A DNA stretch of 24,627 nt from JBOHWJ01 sp050736615 (GTDB lineage Bacteria; Desulfobacterota; Binatia; Binatales; Binataceae): positions 1-24,627 of the forward strand of contig JBOHWL010000031.1 of NCBI GenBank assembly GCA_050736615.1, given 5' to 3'. Under the pieces are notes generated by a model that ran no database searches, had not been told where the DNA came from, and was given only the letters and a program-made list of their open reading frames with translations. Positions 9,051-17,106 of this stretch are shown here, in pieces (the first letter of the stretch is position 1; each line of letters begins with the position of its first letter). The position numbers were made by a program, and so were the translations under genes.

Positions 9051-9197
9051 AGTGTTGTGTGCCTCCGGACGCTCGCGGCTGTTTAAACGGCACGGTCATC
9101 CCGAATGCCTGATCCACTTGTCACGCCCGCCCGCGCGAGTCCATCTCAAAACCAGCGGCGATGGTAAAGGCGAACTGGAGGCGCGCGCTGGCTTGCC

Positions 9198-9214
9198 CTC
9201 TGAAGCTCTCAGAG
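9198..9214 (-). terminator. Weak hairpin downstream of the phosphoketolase gene
   Basis: CTCTGA (9198-9203) pairs with TCAGAG (9209-9214) around a 5-nt loop, starting about 22 nt after the phosphoketolase stop in the 186-nt gap before the MFS gene. A GC-rich palindromic stretch (GGCGCCGGGCGC) lies next to it. There is no clear T-run, so termination is uncertain. Confidence 0.25.
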
Positions 9215-9236
9215 ACGCGACGGCGCCGGGCGCTAG

Positions 9237-11624
9237 TTAATAAGGCCATTTCCAGTCGCGGATTTCGGACCGATCGACGCCGTTGTTACGCGCGTATTGC
9301 AGGCTGTCTTCGATCTGATCCTGGAGCCATTGCTTGACGTGCACGCCGGCGGCGCGCAGTTTGGGCACGCGGTCGATCACGTCAATAGCCAGATCGAAGC
9401 GGTCAATCTGATTTTCGATAGCCAGTTGCAGCGGCGTATTGATACTGCCAAATTCCTTGTAGCCGCGCACGTGCATATTGTCATGATTACCGCGGCGGTA
9501 GGCCAGTTTGTGCACCAGCGAGGCGTAGCCATGAAAGTTGAAAATCACCGGCCTGTCGGTGGTGAAAAGGCTGTCGAAATCACGGTCGGAAAGACCGTGG
9601 GGATGCTCGGTCGCGGGTTGCAAGCGAAACAGGTCAACGACGTTGACAAAGCGGATTTTCAGTTCGGGAAACTTATCGCGCAGGATCGCGGTCGCTGCAA
9701 GCGCCTCCATCGTGGCGACGTCGCCCGCGCACGCCATCACGACGTCGGGTTCCACGCCCTTGTCGTTGCCCGCCCATTCCCAGATGCCGATGCCGCGGGC
9801 GCAATGCTTAATCGCCGCGTCCATATCAAGATACTGAAGATGCGGCTGTTTATCCGCCACGATTACGTTGACGTAATTGACGCTGCGCAGGCAATGGTCG
9901 GCGACGCTCAACAGGCAATTGGCGTCGGGCGGCAGGTAGATACGCGTGACGCGCGGGCTCTTATTGGTGACGACGTCGATGAACCCCGGGTCCTGATGCG
10001 TGAAACCATTATGATCCTGTCGCCAGACGGTTGAACTGATCAGGATATTGACCGAGGCGATGGGCGCGCGCCATTGGATTTCCTCGCACTTGCTGAGCCA
10101 TTTCGCGTGTTGATTGACCATTGAATCGATGATGTGGGCGAAGGCTTCGTAAGTCGCGAACAAGCCGTGCCGTCCGGTCAGCACGTAACCCTCGAGCCAG
10201 CCTTCGAGCGTGTGTTCGCTCAGCATCTCCATCACGCGGCCGTCGGGCGCCAGCTCGCCGCCGTCGCTGTCGACGGGTTCGATTTTGGCAAGCCAGGTTT
10301 TTTTGCTCGCCTCATAAATGGCCTCCAAGCGGTTGGAAGCGGTTTCATCCGGTCCGAACACGCGGAAATTATCCATGTTCGCGCGCATCACGTCGCGCAG
10401 AAACTGCGCCAGCACGGCGGTATTGCCAGTGCGGGACTGGCCGGGATGATCGATAGCCACTGCGTATTGGCCAAATTCGGGCATGCGCAACGGCTTCTTC
10501 AACAGGCCGCCGTTGGCATACGGAGTGGCGCTCATGCGGCGCCGGCCAGACGGAGCAAGCTCGCGCAGCTCCGGGATCAAGCGGGCGTCGCGGCCAAACA
10601 GTTCATGCGGTTTGTAGCTGCGCATCCAGCTTTCCAGAAGCTTGAGATGGGCGGGGTTCGATTCGACGCCGGTGATGGGAATCTGATGCGCGCGCCAATA
10701 ACCTTCCACCCGATGACCATCCACTTCCTTTGGCGCGGTCCAGCCCTTGGGACTGCGCAGGATGATCATCGGCCAGCGCGGACGCTCCGGCGTGCCGCCC
10801 GTGCGCGCCTTGCTTTGAATATCGCGGATGGTGATGACGCAACGTTCGAGTGTGGCCGCCATTGCCTGATGCATCCGCGCAGGATCGTCGCCCGCTACCA
10901 CGTGCGGAGTATAGCCGCAGCCGATCATCAGGCTTTCCAGCTCGTCGGGCGGGATGCGCGCGAGAATCGTCGGATTGGCTATCTTGTAGCCGTTCAAGTG
11001 CAGGATCGGCAGCACCGCCCCATCGCGGATCGGATTAAGGAATTTGTTCGAATGCCACGAGGTCGCGAGCGGCCCGGTTTCCGCTTCGCCGTCACCCACC
11101 ACCGGCACCACGATCAGATCCGGATTATCGAAGGCCGCGCCATAAGCGTGCTAGATGCTATAGCCAAGCTCGCCGCCTTCATGGATTGAGCCGGGCGTCT
11201 CCGGCGTGCAATGACTGCCTATTCCTCCGGGAAATGAGAATTCCTTGAAAAACGTCCGCATTCCGTCCAGGTCCTGGCTGCGATCCGGATATACTTCGCT
11301 GTAGGTACCTTCCAGATAGCCGTTCGAGAGCATCGCGGGCGCGCCATGCCCGGGGCCTGAGATGTAAAGCACGTCGAGATCATATTTCTTGATCAGTCGG
11401 TTAAGATGAACCCAAATGAAGGTCTGGCCGGGGTCGGTACCCCAATGCCCCAACAGGCGCGCCTTGATATGCTCCGGCTTGAGCCGCTCCAACAGCAGTG
11501 GGTTATCGCGCAAATAGAGCATGCCGATGCACAAATAGTTCGCGGCGCGCCAGTAGGCGTCGATCTTGCGCAGCTCGCCGGTGCTCAACGGAGCGTCGGA
11601 GATTACCTGTTTGTTGTCGGGCAT
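9237..11624 (-). pseudogene. xfp: Xylulose-5-P/fructose-6-P phosphoketolase, full length but interrupted by one in-frame TAG
   Basis: Phosphoketolase cleaves xylulose-5-P (or fructose-6-P) with phosphate to acetyl-phosphate and a triose (or tetrose) phosphate, using thiamine diphosphate. Reading from ATG 11624, 157 codons end at TAG (11151-11153) directly after EGGELGYSI. The same frame resumes with HAYGAAFDNPDLI and runs 637 codons to TAA at 9237, a total near 795 residues, normal for the family. Both family signatures are present: EGGELGY before the stop and GDGEAETGPLAT after it, as well as ISGPGHGAPA and LHLNGYKIANPT. The interrupted residue is serine in relatives, so TCG to TAG by a single change explains it. 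No other lesion is visible. A GTG at 11111 could restart translation but would lack part of the active site. It lies 51 nt downstream of ackA, its metabolic partner. Confidence 0.9.
11151..11153 (-). other. Internal amber codon (TAG) in the phosphoketolase frame
   Basis: The codon context on the minus strand is GGC TAT AGC ATC TAG CAC GCT TAT GGC. Relatives read GY-x-x-SHAYG here, so TAG replaces a conserved serine next to a conserved histidine of the cofactor domain. TAG is a true stop elsewhere in this window (the crotonase-family gene ends in TAG 4 nt before the next start), which argues against general amber recoding. Confidence 0.9.
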
Positions 11625-11675
11625 GGCGAATTACCTTTTTCCAATCGATGTGAAAATCCGAACGTGTCATAGTAA

Positions 11676-12875
11676 TTAACTATAGCTTTGACTCGTCTGC
11701 GGAGGCGCGAGCAGCCGCATCGCGGCCTGCGCCATATACAGTTCCTCGTCCAGCGGTATCACGTACAGCTTGACTGGCGACGCGTCGGTGCTGATTGGCG
11801 CCTCGTGTCCGTCGGCGGCGCGGTTGCGCGCCGGATCCAGGATTATGCCGAGTGCTTCCAGGCCGCCGCAGATGCGTGCGCGCACCGCGCTTGAGTGTTC
11901 CCCGATGCCGCCGCCGAAGATGATCGCGTCGGCCCCGCCCAGCACGGCTAGATAGGCCCCAATATATTTGCGCACCCGGTAGGAGAACATGGTAAGCGCG
12001 AGCGCCGCGTCGGCATCGTCAGTCGCCGCTTCAAGCTCGCGCACGTCGGAGCGCCGCGCGATCCCGGCCAGGCCGGACTGGCTATTGAGGATGTGTTCGA
12101 CCTCGTCCACTGAAATGTGATCGGCGCGCATCAGATAGCCGATGATCGCCGGATCAAGATCGCCTGAACGCGTCCGCATCATCAGCCCCTCAAGCGGCGT
12201 CAACCCCATCGAGGTGTCGACCGAATGGCCGCGGCTGATCGCGCAAGCGGAGCATCCGGAGCCCAACTGCAGCGTGATGAGCTTGAGCTGCGCGGCCGGC
12301 GTGCGGGAAATTTCGGCATAACGCCGCGCCATCCAGGCGTGGCCGACGCCATGAAAGCCGAAACGGCGGATGCCATGGCGCCGGGCCAATTCGCGCGGGA
12401 TTGCGTAAGTGCGCGCATACTCGGGCAGCGTGTGATGAAAGGCCGTGTCGGGAACCACCACCGTGCTGACGCCCGCGAGCCGCGCGCTGACGGCGCGTAG
12501 CGTGGCCAGAGCCGGCGGATTGTGCAACGGAGCGAAGCGGCTGGCCTCTTCCAAAGAGCGCATCACCGCCGCATCGGCGAGCGCGGGTCGCGTTATTTGC
12601 GCGCCGCCGTGGACGATACGATGGACGACCACGTCGGGCGGTTGACGCTCGATTAGTGGCCGCAGAGCGTCGAGCACGTGGAGGGCGGCACTGGCATGAT
12701 CGGCGGCGGCGATAGCGGGCGTGGATGAGCGATCGCCGATGGTGATTGCCGCTTGCGCATGCGGCCCGATTTCCTCGATCTTGCCGCGTGCGAGCGTCCG
12801 ACGCGCGCTCCCGCCCAATTCGAGCAACTCGAATTTGAGCGAGGAACTGCCGCAGTTGAAGATCAGCAATCGCAT
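11676..12875 (-). CDS. ackA: Acetate kinase
   Basis: This 399-residue cytoplasmic enzyme interconverts acetyl-phosphate + ADP and acetate + ATP. The ASKHA-fold signatures are clear: N7 in FNCGSSSLKFEL (6-17), VVHRIVHGG (83-91), DTAFHHT (143-149), FHG (174-176), DTSMGLTPLEGLM (220-232) followed by TRSGDLDP (235-242), and GGGIGEHS (321-328). PLDEEL (375-380) corresponds to the C-terminal catalytic glutamate region. The usual FHGTSH reads FHGVGH here, a mild departure that may affect acyl preference. The length is typical. It is 51 nt upstream of phosphoketolase, so acetyl-phosphate from that enzyme would go straight to ATP and acetate without Pta. A G-rich ribosome site precedes the ATG. Confidence 0.96.
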   Translation of the reverse strand: MRLLIFNCGSSSLKFELLELGGSARRTLARGKIEEIGPHAQAAITIGDRSSTPAIAAADHASAALHVLDALRPLIERQPPDVVVHRIVHGGAQITRPALADAAVMRSLEEASRFAPLHNPPALATLRAVSARLAGVSTVVVPDTAFHHTLPEYARTYAIPRELARRHGIRRFGFHGVGHAWMARRYAEISRTPAAQLKLITLQLGSGCSACAISRGHSVDTSMGLTPLEGLMMRTRSGDLDPAIIGYLMRADHISVDEVEHILNSQSGLAGIARRSDVRELEAATDDADAALALTMFSYRVRKYIGAYLAVLGGADAIIFGGGIGEHSSAVRARICGGLEALGIILDPARNRAADGHEAPISTDASPVKLYVIPLDEELYMAQAAMRLLAPPQTSQSYS

Positions 12876-12948
12876 CTTGTCGAGCCCCCGACCAGTTTAC
12901 GCGGGTGCGCGCCACGAAGCAGACACCGGCGCGTGATTAGCGTGATTT

Positions 12949-14340
12949 TCAGGCCACGCCCGGACGCGAGCGCGGATCGATACCAGCCAGCTTCCAGCCC
13001 GGATGATCCGGCATCATATATCGATGGCCTTCAAACAGATGCTCGCGCAGGGTGCGGCCGTCGAAGGACTCGCGCACGCGGCCACGGCGCTGCAATTCCG
13101 GCACCACCAATTCGACGAAATCGGTAAAGCTGCCCGGCTGGTAAATCGGTACGAGATTGAGACCGTCAACTCCGGCAACGTCGATCCAGCGCTCAATTTC
13201 ATCCGCCACCTGGATCGGATCGCCGGTGACCAGCGGAATCAAACTTGCGAGCTTCATTTCCTCGCGGGCTTGAGCCAGCGTCGCCGGCCGCTCCGGATCG
13301 AGGGCGGTGAACCATCGCGCGGCCGCTTTAATGCCTTCGGAGTCGAAGCGGGTGAGCACGTCATTATCGTTGAAACGCGACAAGTCGATGCCGGTCCATC
13401 CGCCGAATAGTGCGAACCCACCTTCTGGACTGGCGTATGAACGCAGGCGGCGTTCCTTCAGGCGGGCTTCCTCGGCGGACTCGGCGACCACCACCGCGAT
13501 ACCGGCGAGCAGTTTCACATGATCTGGATTGCGCCCTTGGTCGCGCACCGCCGCCCGGATGCGCGCGACGCGCGGCGTCGCCGCCGCGATCGTCGGATAG
13601 GTGACGAACAGCGCTTCGCCGTGACGGGCGCCGAAACGTACGCCGCGGCCGGATTGCCCCGCCTGAAGCAGCAACGGAGTGCGCTGCGGCGAGGGTTCGC
13701 ACATATGCGGGCCGGCGACCTCGAACCAGGCGCCCTTATGATTGATCGCATGGACGCGCGCCGGATCGGTATGCATATCGCGCGCGCCGTCGCGCACAAT
13801 CGCATCGTCCTCCCAGCTCGCCTCCCACAACTTGTACATCACTTGCATGTATTCCTCGGCGCGCTCATAGCGCTGATCGTGGGACAGCAGCGTGCCGAGG
13901 CCGTTGCGCGAGGCGCTGTCGAGGTACGAAGTGACGATATTCCAGCCGACGCGGCCATTGGTGAAATGGTCGAGCGAGGAAAACAGCTTGGCGGTGTGGA
14001 ATGGCGGATAATAAGCGGTGCTGTACGTCGCGATGAAACCGAGATGGCGGGTCGCGTGGGCCAGGGCGGGAAACAGCACTGTCGGATCGTTGCCGGGAAA
14101 CTGCACCGCATGGCGAATCCCGGCTTCCGCGTTGCCACGATAGACATCGTAGGCGCCATGAACGTCGGCAAAGAACAGGGAATCGAAGCATCCGCGCTCG
14201 AGCAGTTGCGCCAGCTCAATCCAATGACGGGTCTGGGTATAGCCTTGCGAGGTGAGATCGCGCGGGTTGCGGTACTGGCCGAAAGATTGCAAGGCCGCCG
14301 AGCATTGATTGAAGGCATTTAGGTGAATCAGCTTTTTCAT
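12949..14340 (-). CDS. LLM-class flavin-dependent monooxygenase (NtaA/SnaA/DszA family)
   Basis: This 463-residue protein has the bacterial luciferase-like TIM-barrel fold. Members use FMNH2 supplied by a separate reductase, plus O2, to oxidise substrates such as nitrilotriacetate, EDTA, dibenzothiophene sulfone or pristinamycin. Hallmarks are LDHFTNGRVGWNIVTS (123-138), FFADVHGAYD (56-65), and the phosphate-binding QAGQSGRG (226-233) followed by FGARHGEALF (236-245). The length (about 450-460) and the central insertion fit this subfamily rather than shorter luciferase-type enzymes. The substrate is unknown, and no flavin reductase gene is present in the window. GGAG lies 7 nt before the ATG. 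It is the first gene of the minus-strand run that continues into ackA (73-nt gap) and is divergent from pfp, with which it shares a 72-nt promoter region. Confidence 0.92.
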   Translation of the reverse strand: MKKLIHLNAFNQCSAALQSFGQYRNPRDLTSQGYTQTRHWIELAQLLERGCFDSLFFADVHGAYDVYRGNAEAGIRHAVQFPGNDPTVLFPALAHATRHLGFIATYSTAYYPPFHTAKLFSSLDHFTNGRVGWNIVTSYLDSASRNGLGTLLSHDQRYERAEEYMQVMYKLWEASWEDDAIVRDGARDMHTDPARVHAINHKGAWFEVAGPHMCEPSPQRTPLLLQAGQSGRGVRFGARHGEALFVTYPTIAAATPRVARIRAAVRDQGRNPDHVKLLAGIAVVVAESAEEARLKERRLRSYASPEGGFALFGGWTGIDLSRFNDNDVLTRFDSEGIKAAARWFTALDPERPATLAQAREEMKLASLIPLVTGDPIQVADEIERWIDVAGVDGLNLVPIYQPGSFTDFVELVVPELQRRGRVRESFDGRTLREHLFEGHRYMMPDHPGWKLAGIDPRSRPGVA

Positions 14341-14412
14341 CGAACCGCTCCATGTTTTCGATCAATTCCGCGCTGTGCTACTGATCAAATAGCCACTTCC
14401 GAGGTTTCCGCG
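14341..14412. promoter_or_regulatory. Divergent promoter region between the LLM monooxygenase and pfp
   Basis: Two genes start on opposite strands only 72 nt apart, so both promoters or a shared control element must lie here or inside the neighbouring reading frames. The hexamer GATCAA occurs twice in the same orientation (14360-14365 and 14383-14388), 23 nt apart, about two helical turns. It could be an operator half-site, but no confident -35/-10 pair is visible. Confidence 0.4.
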
Positions 14413-15684
14413 ATGGCGCACGATAGTCATAGGCAGCAGACCCTCGCAATCCTGGTGGGTGGCGGCCCCGCCCCAGGCATCAACGGCGTGATCTCCTCCG
14501 CCGCGATTGAGGCGATTAACCGCGGTTTGCGAGTGGTGGGCGTGCTCGACGGCTATAAATGGCTGGTCGAAGGCGACACCAAGCATGTGCTGGAGCTGAA
14601 ACTCGAGCAGCTTACCCGGATTCACTTCAACGGCGGCTCGATCCTGCGCACCTCGCGCAGCAATCCGGCCCGCGACGAGCAAAGTCTGGACCGCACCATC
14701 CGCGCATTGCTGCAACTGGACGTAAGTTATCTGCTCTGTATCGGTGGCGACGACACCACTTATGGCGCCGCCAAAATCGCCGAGCGCACCCGCGGCCGGA
14801 TCGGCGTCGCGACGGTGCCCAAAACCATCGATAATGATGTGCCGCTGCCGGATAACGCGCCCACTTTCGGGTTTGAAACCGCGCGCGCGGTAGGCAGCAT
14901 GATCATCGAATCGTTGATGGAAGATGCGCGCACCACCGGACGTTGGTACCTGGCGGTCTCGATGGGACGCAAGTCGGGCTCGCTCGCGCTGAGCATGGGC
15001 AAATCCGCCGGCGCGACCCTCTCGATCATCCCGGAGGAATTCGCCGGCGAAAGATATGAGGTTTCGATCGCGGTCGAAACCATCGTCGGCGCCATCATCA
15101 AGCGCCTCGCCCACGGCCATAACGACGGTGTCGCCGTGATCGCTGAAGGTATCGCCGAACGGCTCGACGCGGCGCCGCTGCCCACAGTCAATTCCGAGCG
15201 CGACGCCTACGGCCATTTGCGTATCGCGGATATACCGTTAGGCATGCTGTTGCGGGATAAAGTGCGCGCGGTGCTGGTCGAGCTAGGCATCGATGTAACC
15301 GTCGTGACCAAGGATATCGGCTATGAGCTGCGTTGCGCCAAGCCGGTGCCGTTTGACGCCGAGTATACGCGCACGCTCGGCTATGGCGCGGTCCGTTATC
15401 TGCTCAACGGCGGTTCGGGCGCGCTCATCGCGATCAGTGGCGGGCGGGTGACGCCGGTGAGTCTCGAGCAGTTGCTTGACCCGGCCACCGGACGGATTCG
15501 GGTGCGCATGGTCGATACGCGGACTGAATCCTACCAGGTCGCGCGTTCGTACATGATCCGGCTGGAGCCATGGGATTTCGAGGAGCCGGCGCTTTCACGG
15601 CTGGCGGCGCACACCAATCTTTCGGCCGACGGCTTCAAGGCGCGCTTCTTGCCGACCGTGCTCGTGACCACGCCCGGCAGCTAA
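14413..15684 (+). CDS. pfp: PPi-dependent 6-phosphofructokinase (diphosphate-fructose-6-P 1-phosphotransferase)
   Basis: This 423-residue cytoplasmic enzyme phosphorylates fructose-6-P to fructose-1,6-bisphosphate. Two residues that discriminate the phosphoryl donor point to PPi: GGDDT (111-115), where ATP enzymes carry GGDG, and PKTIDND (136-142), where ATP enzymes carry GTIDND. The rest of the PFK core is present: GGGPAPGIN (16-24), a fructose-6-P-binding MGRKSG (184-189) and IPEE (206-209). PPi-linked enzymes are reversible and can serve glycolysis and gluconeogenesis. The start MAHDSH is chosen over an upstream in-frame ATG at 14323, because GAGG lies 8 nt before it and the longer form would overlap the divergent gene. 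Donor specificity is inferred from motifs only. Confidence 0.92.
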   Translation: MAHDSHRQQTLAILVGGGPAPGINGVISSAAIEAINRGLRVVGVLDGYKWLVEGDTKHVLELKLEQLTRIHFNGGSILRTSRSNPARDEQSLDRTIRALLQLDVSYLLCIGGDDTTYGAAKIAERTRGRIGVATVPKTIDNDVPLPDNAPTFGFETARAVGSMIIESLMEDARTTGRWYLAVSMGRKSGSLALSMGKSAGATLSIIPEEFAGERYEVSIAVETIVGAIIKRLAHGHNDGVAVIAEGIAERLDAAPLPTVNSERDAYGHLRIADIPLGMLLRDKVRAVLVELGIDVTVVTKDIGYELRCAKPVPFDAEYTRTLGYGAVRYLLNGGSGALIAISGGRVTPVSLEQLLDPATGRIRVRMVDTRTESYQVARSYMIRLEPWDFEEPALSRLAAHTNLSADGFKARFLPTVLVTTPGS

Positions 15685-15691
15685 GGAACCT

Positions 15692-15776
15692 CCGCACAAG
15701 CCTGGTCATTTCGAGCGCATTAGCGCAGTCAAAGGCCAGGTGAGCGGCGCTCGGAATGACAGATAAGGCTTGCGCA
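15692..15776. repeat. REP-like imperfect palindrome after pfp
   Basis: An 85-nt imperfect inverted repeat begins 7 nt after the pfp stop. GTCATTTCGAGCGC (15705-15718) pairs with GCGCTCGGAATGAC (15747-15760) with one mismatch, and the outer segments CAAGCCT and AGGCTTG extend the stem. The GTCATTTCGAGCGC/GAATGAC wording resembles intergenic palindromes dispersed in many environmental genomes. Only one copy is seen in this window. It may act as a terminator or protect the pfp message 3' end; there is no T-run. Confidence 0.6.
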
Positions 15777-15841
15777 CCTGACGATCATAGCCTTGATATT
15801 TAGGGGCAGAGGCAGGGTTTATGGCATTGGATTGAAGGACC

Positions 15842-16306
15842 ATGGCAAAGGAGATCGAGCGCAAATTTTTGCTGAAGAATGACGCATGGCGCGGTCTCGG
15901 GGCCGGCGAAAAGTATCGTCAGGGCTATCTATCCACCGCGAAAACCGCCACCGTGCGCGTCAGAATCATCGACCATCGCGCATATCTCACCATCAAGGGG
16001 CTCAGCAGCGGCGCCTCGCGTTCCGAATATGAATATTCAATCCCGTATGCGGATGCGGCTGAGATAGTGGAAGAATTGTGCGAGCGTCCGCTGATTGAGA
16101 AAACCCGCTACCGGATTTCCTTCAATAATTCACTTTGGGAAGTGGATGAATTTGAAGGTGCGAATCAAGGATTGCTACTCGCCGAGATAGAATTACAGTC
16201 CGAAGATCAGGATTTTGTCAAACCCGACTGGATTGGCGATGAAGTCACGGGCGATCCGCGCTATTACAATGCGAACCTGGTCAAAAAGCCATTCTCAACC
16301 TGGTGA
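15842..16306 (+). CDS. CYTH-domain inorganic triphosphatase (triphosphate tunnel metalloenzyme)
   Basis: This 154-residue single-domain protein has the CYTH/TTM tunnel fold. The defining ExExK motif is at the N-terminus (E4, E6, K8 in EIERKFL). The expected tunnel residues follow: RVR (39-41), K52 in TIKG, alternating EYEY (62-65), EKTRYR (86-91), WEVDEF (99-104) and LLLAEIEL (111-118). Length and spacing match small bacterial TTM proteins such as the Nitrosomonas inorganic tripolyphosphatase, which cleave PPPi to PPi and Pi using Mg2+. Class IV adenylate cyclase or thiamine triphosphatase activity is less likely. AAGGA lies directly before the ATG. It follows the PPi-type phosphofructokinase on the same strand, which suggests, but does not prove, a shared role in PPi supply. 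Confidence 0.88.
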   Translation: MAKEIERKFLLKNDAWRGLGAGEKYRQGYLSTAKTATVRVRIIDHRAYLTIKGLSSGASRSEYEYSIPYADAAEIVEELCERPLIEKTRYRISFNNSLWEVDEFEGANQGLLLAEIELQSEDQDFVKPDWIGDEVTGDPRYYNANLVKKPFSTW

Positions 16307-16692
16307 GCGAAACGGAAATGCCTACGAGCGCGACGTCGCCCCAGCCAACCTGATTGTTCACGCAGATAAAGCATATCGGCGGATATTCAAGCTCTTGGGC
16401 CTCGTATTCGTGCAAAACGAATAGCCCGTCGGCTTTCCTCAATTTACTCGTAGCGTCGACATCGAATCTACCCGAATTAATACGCAGAAACCGTCAGACT
16501 GCCGGACACCGACGGGCAACCGAATCCATATTCAATCGTGATTGGTGAAGTGGTCGGGATTTTTATCGATGATTAGGTGATCTCGGACGGTCTCGTCGAT
16601 CTTTCCAAGGTTCGCCCGATAGCGCGCTTAGGGTATGCGCATCGATACGCGGCGGCCGACACCAATCTTCACCATGAAACGTCCCGTTTGAA
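16307..16692. other. 386-nt intergenic region with a distant 9-bp inverted repeat, no gene recognised
   Basis: No reading frame here has convincing start signals or family motifs. The base composition appears more AT-rich than the flanking genes, especially around 16430-16570. GCCCGTCGG (16424-16432) and CCGACGGGC (16509-16517) form a perfect 9-bp inverted repeat separated by 76 nt. It could be the closing stem of a structured RNA or a remnant of an older sequence. Genes converge on this region from both sides. Confidence 0.4.
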
Positions 16693-17034
16693 TTAGCGGA
16701 TGCGCGCGTACGCGATCGTATCGCCGGCCGTGCCCGAGACCGAAAGATGGCCGTCGGAAGGCGCGCATTGAACCGCACTGGGCGAAGTCGTATCCGTACA
16801 CATGACGACGTTATCGGAGCCGGTGAAGCATGGATCGTCTACCGAGGCGTTGCCGTTGGCGAGCGTGGTATGTCCAGAACACGCCGCTCCCGAAGTAAAT
16901 GTAAAGTTGCCAAACGGACCAGACGAGCTAACCGAGGTAGGTGGAGCGGCCGGCTGTGGCTGAACTTGCAAACATCCGGCGGCACTGAGCGTGCACAATA
17001 GCGCGCTCGCGGCTAAAAAAATCGATGACCTCAT
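16693..17034 (-). CDS. Small predicted lipoprotein of unknown function with four extra cysteines
   Basis: This 113-residue protein has a typical lipoprotein signal: a hydrophobic stretch FLAASALLCTL (6-16) and lipobox SAAGC with the lipidated cysteine at C21. The mature part is rich in Ser, Thr, Gly and Pro, and has four further cysteines (C52, C69, C79, C90) that could form two disulfides in the periplasm. No family is recognised. An AAGGA element sits almost directly against the ATG, closer than usual. It ends with TAA and is co-oriented with the second MFS transporter upstream, with a 72-nt gap, so the two could be co-transcribed. Confidence 0.75.
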   Translation of the reverse strand: MRSSIFLAASALLCTLSAAGCLQVQPQPAAPPTSVSSSGPFGNFTFTSGAACSGHTTLANGNASVDDPCFTGSDNVVMCTDTTSPSAVQCAPSDGHLSVSGTAGDTIAYARIR

Positions 17035-17106
17035 GTCCTTCGATTCTAACTTTTACCGGCTGGGCTGTCGCCGTTAAGAGCATCGGCGCGAACTGATGCG
17101 CGATGG

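Noticed and set aside
11151..11153. Pyrrolysine insertion or genome-wide amber recoding at the phosphoketolase TAG
   Set aside because: Relatives have serine here, not a special residue. The crotonase-family gene uses TAG as a real stop 4 nt before its neighbour. Most genes here end in TGA or TAA, so only one other TAG could be tested.
10134..11189. Long plus-strand open frame (351 codons) opposite phosphoketolase
   Set aside because: It is antisense to a clearly recognisable enzyme, has no family motifs, and is typical of the open antisense frames produced by high-GC codon bias.
12190..12915. 241-codon minus-strand frame overlapping ackA
   Set aside because: It is an alternative frame of ackA on the same strand, arginine-rich and low in recognisable structure; the ackA frame carries all the motifs.
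13519..14322. Plus-strand open frame of 267 codons opposite the LLM monooxygenase
   Set aside because: It is antisense to a strong family match, with no recognisable domain or ribosome site.
14362..15216. Minus-strand open frame of 284 codons opposite pfp
   Set aside because: It is a shadow of the phosphofructokinase coding strand, with no motifs.
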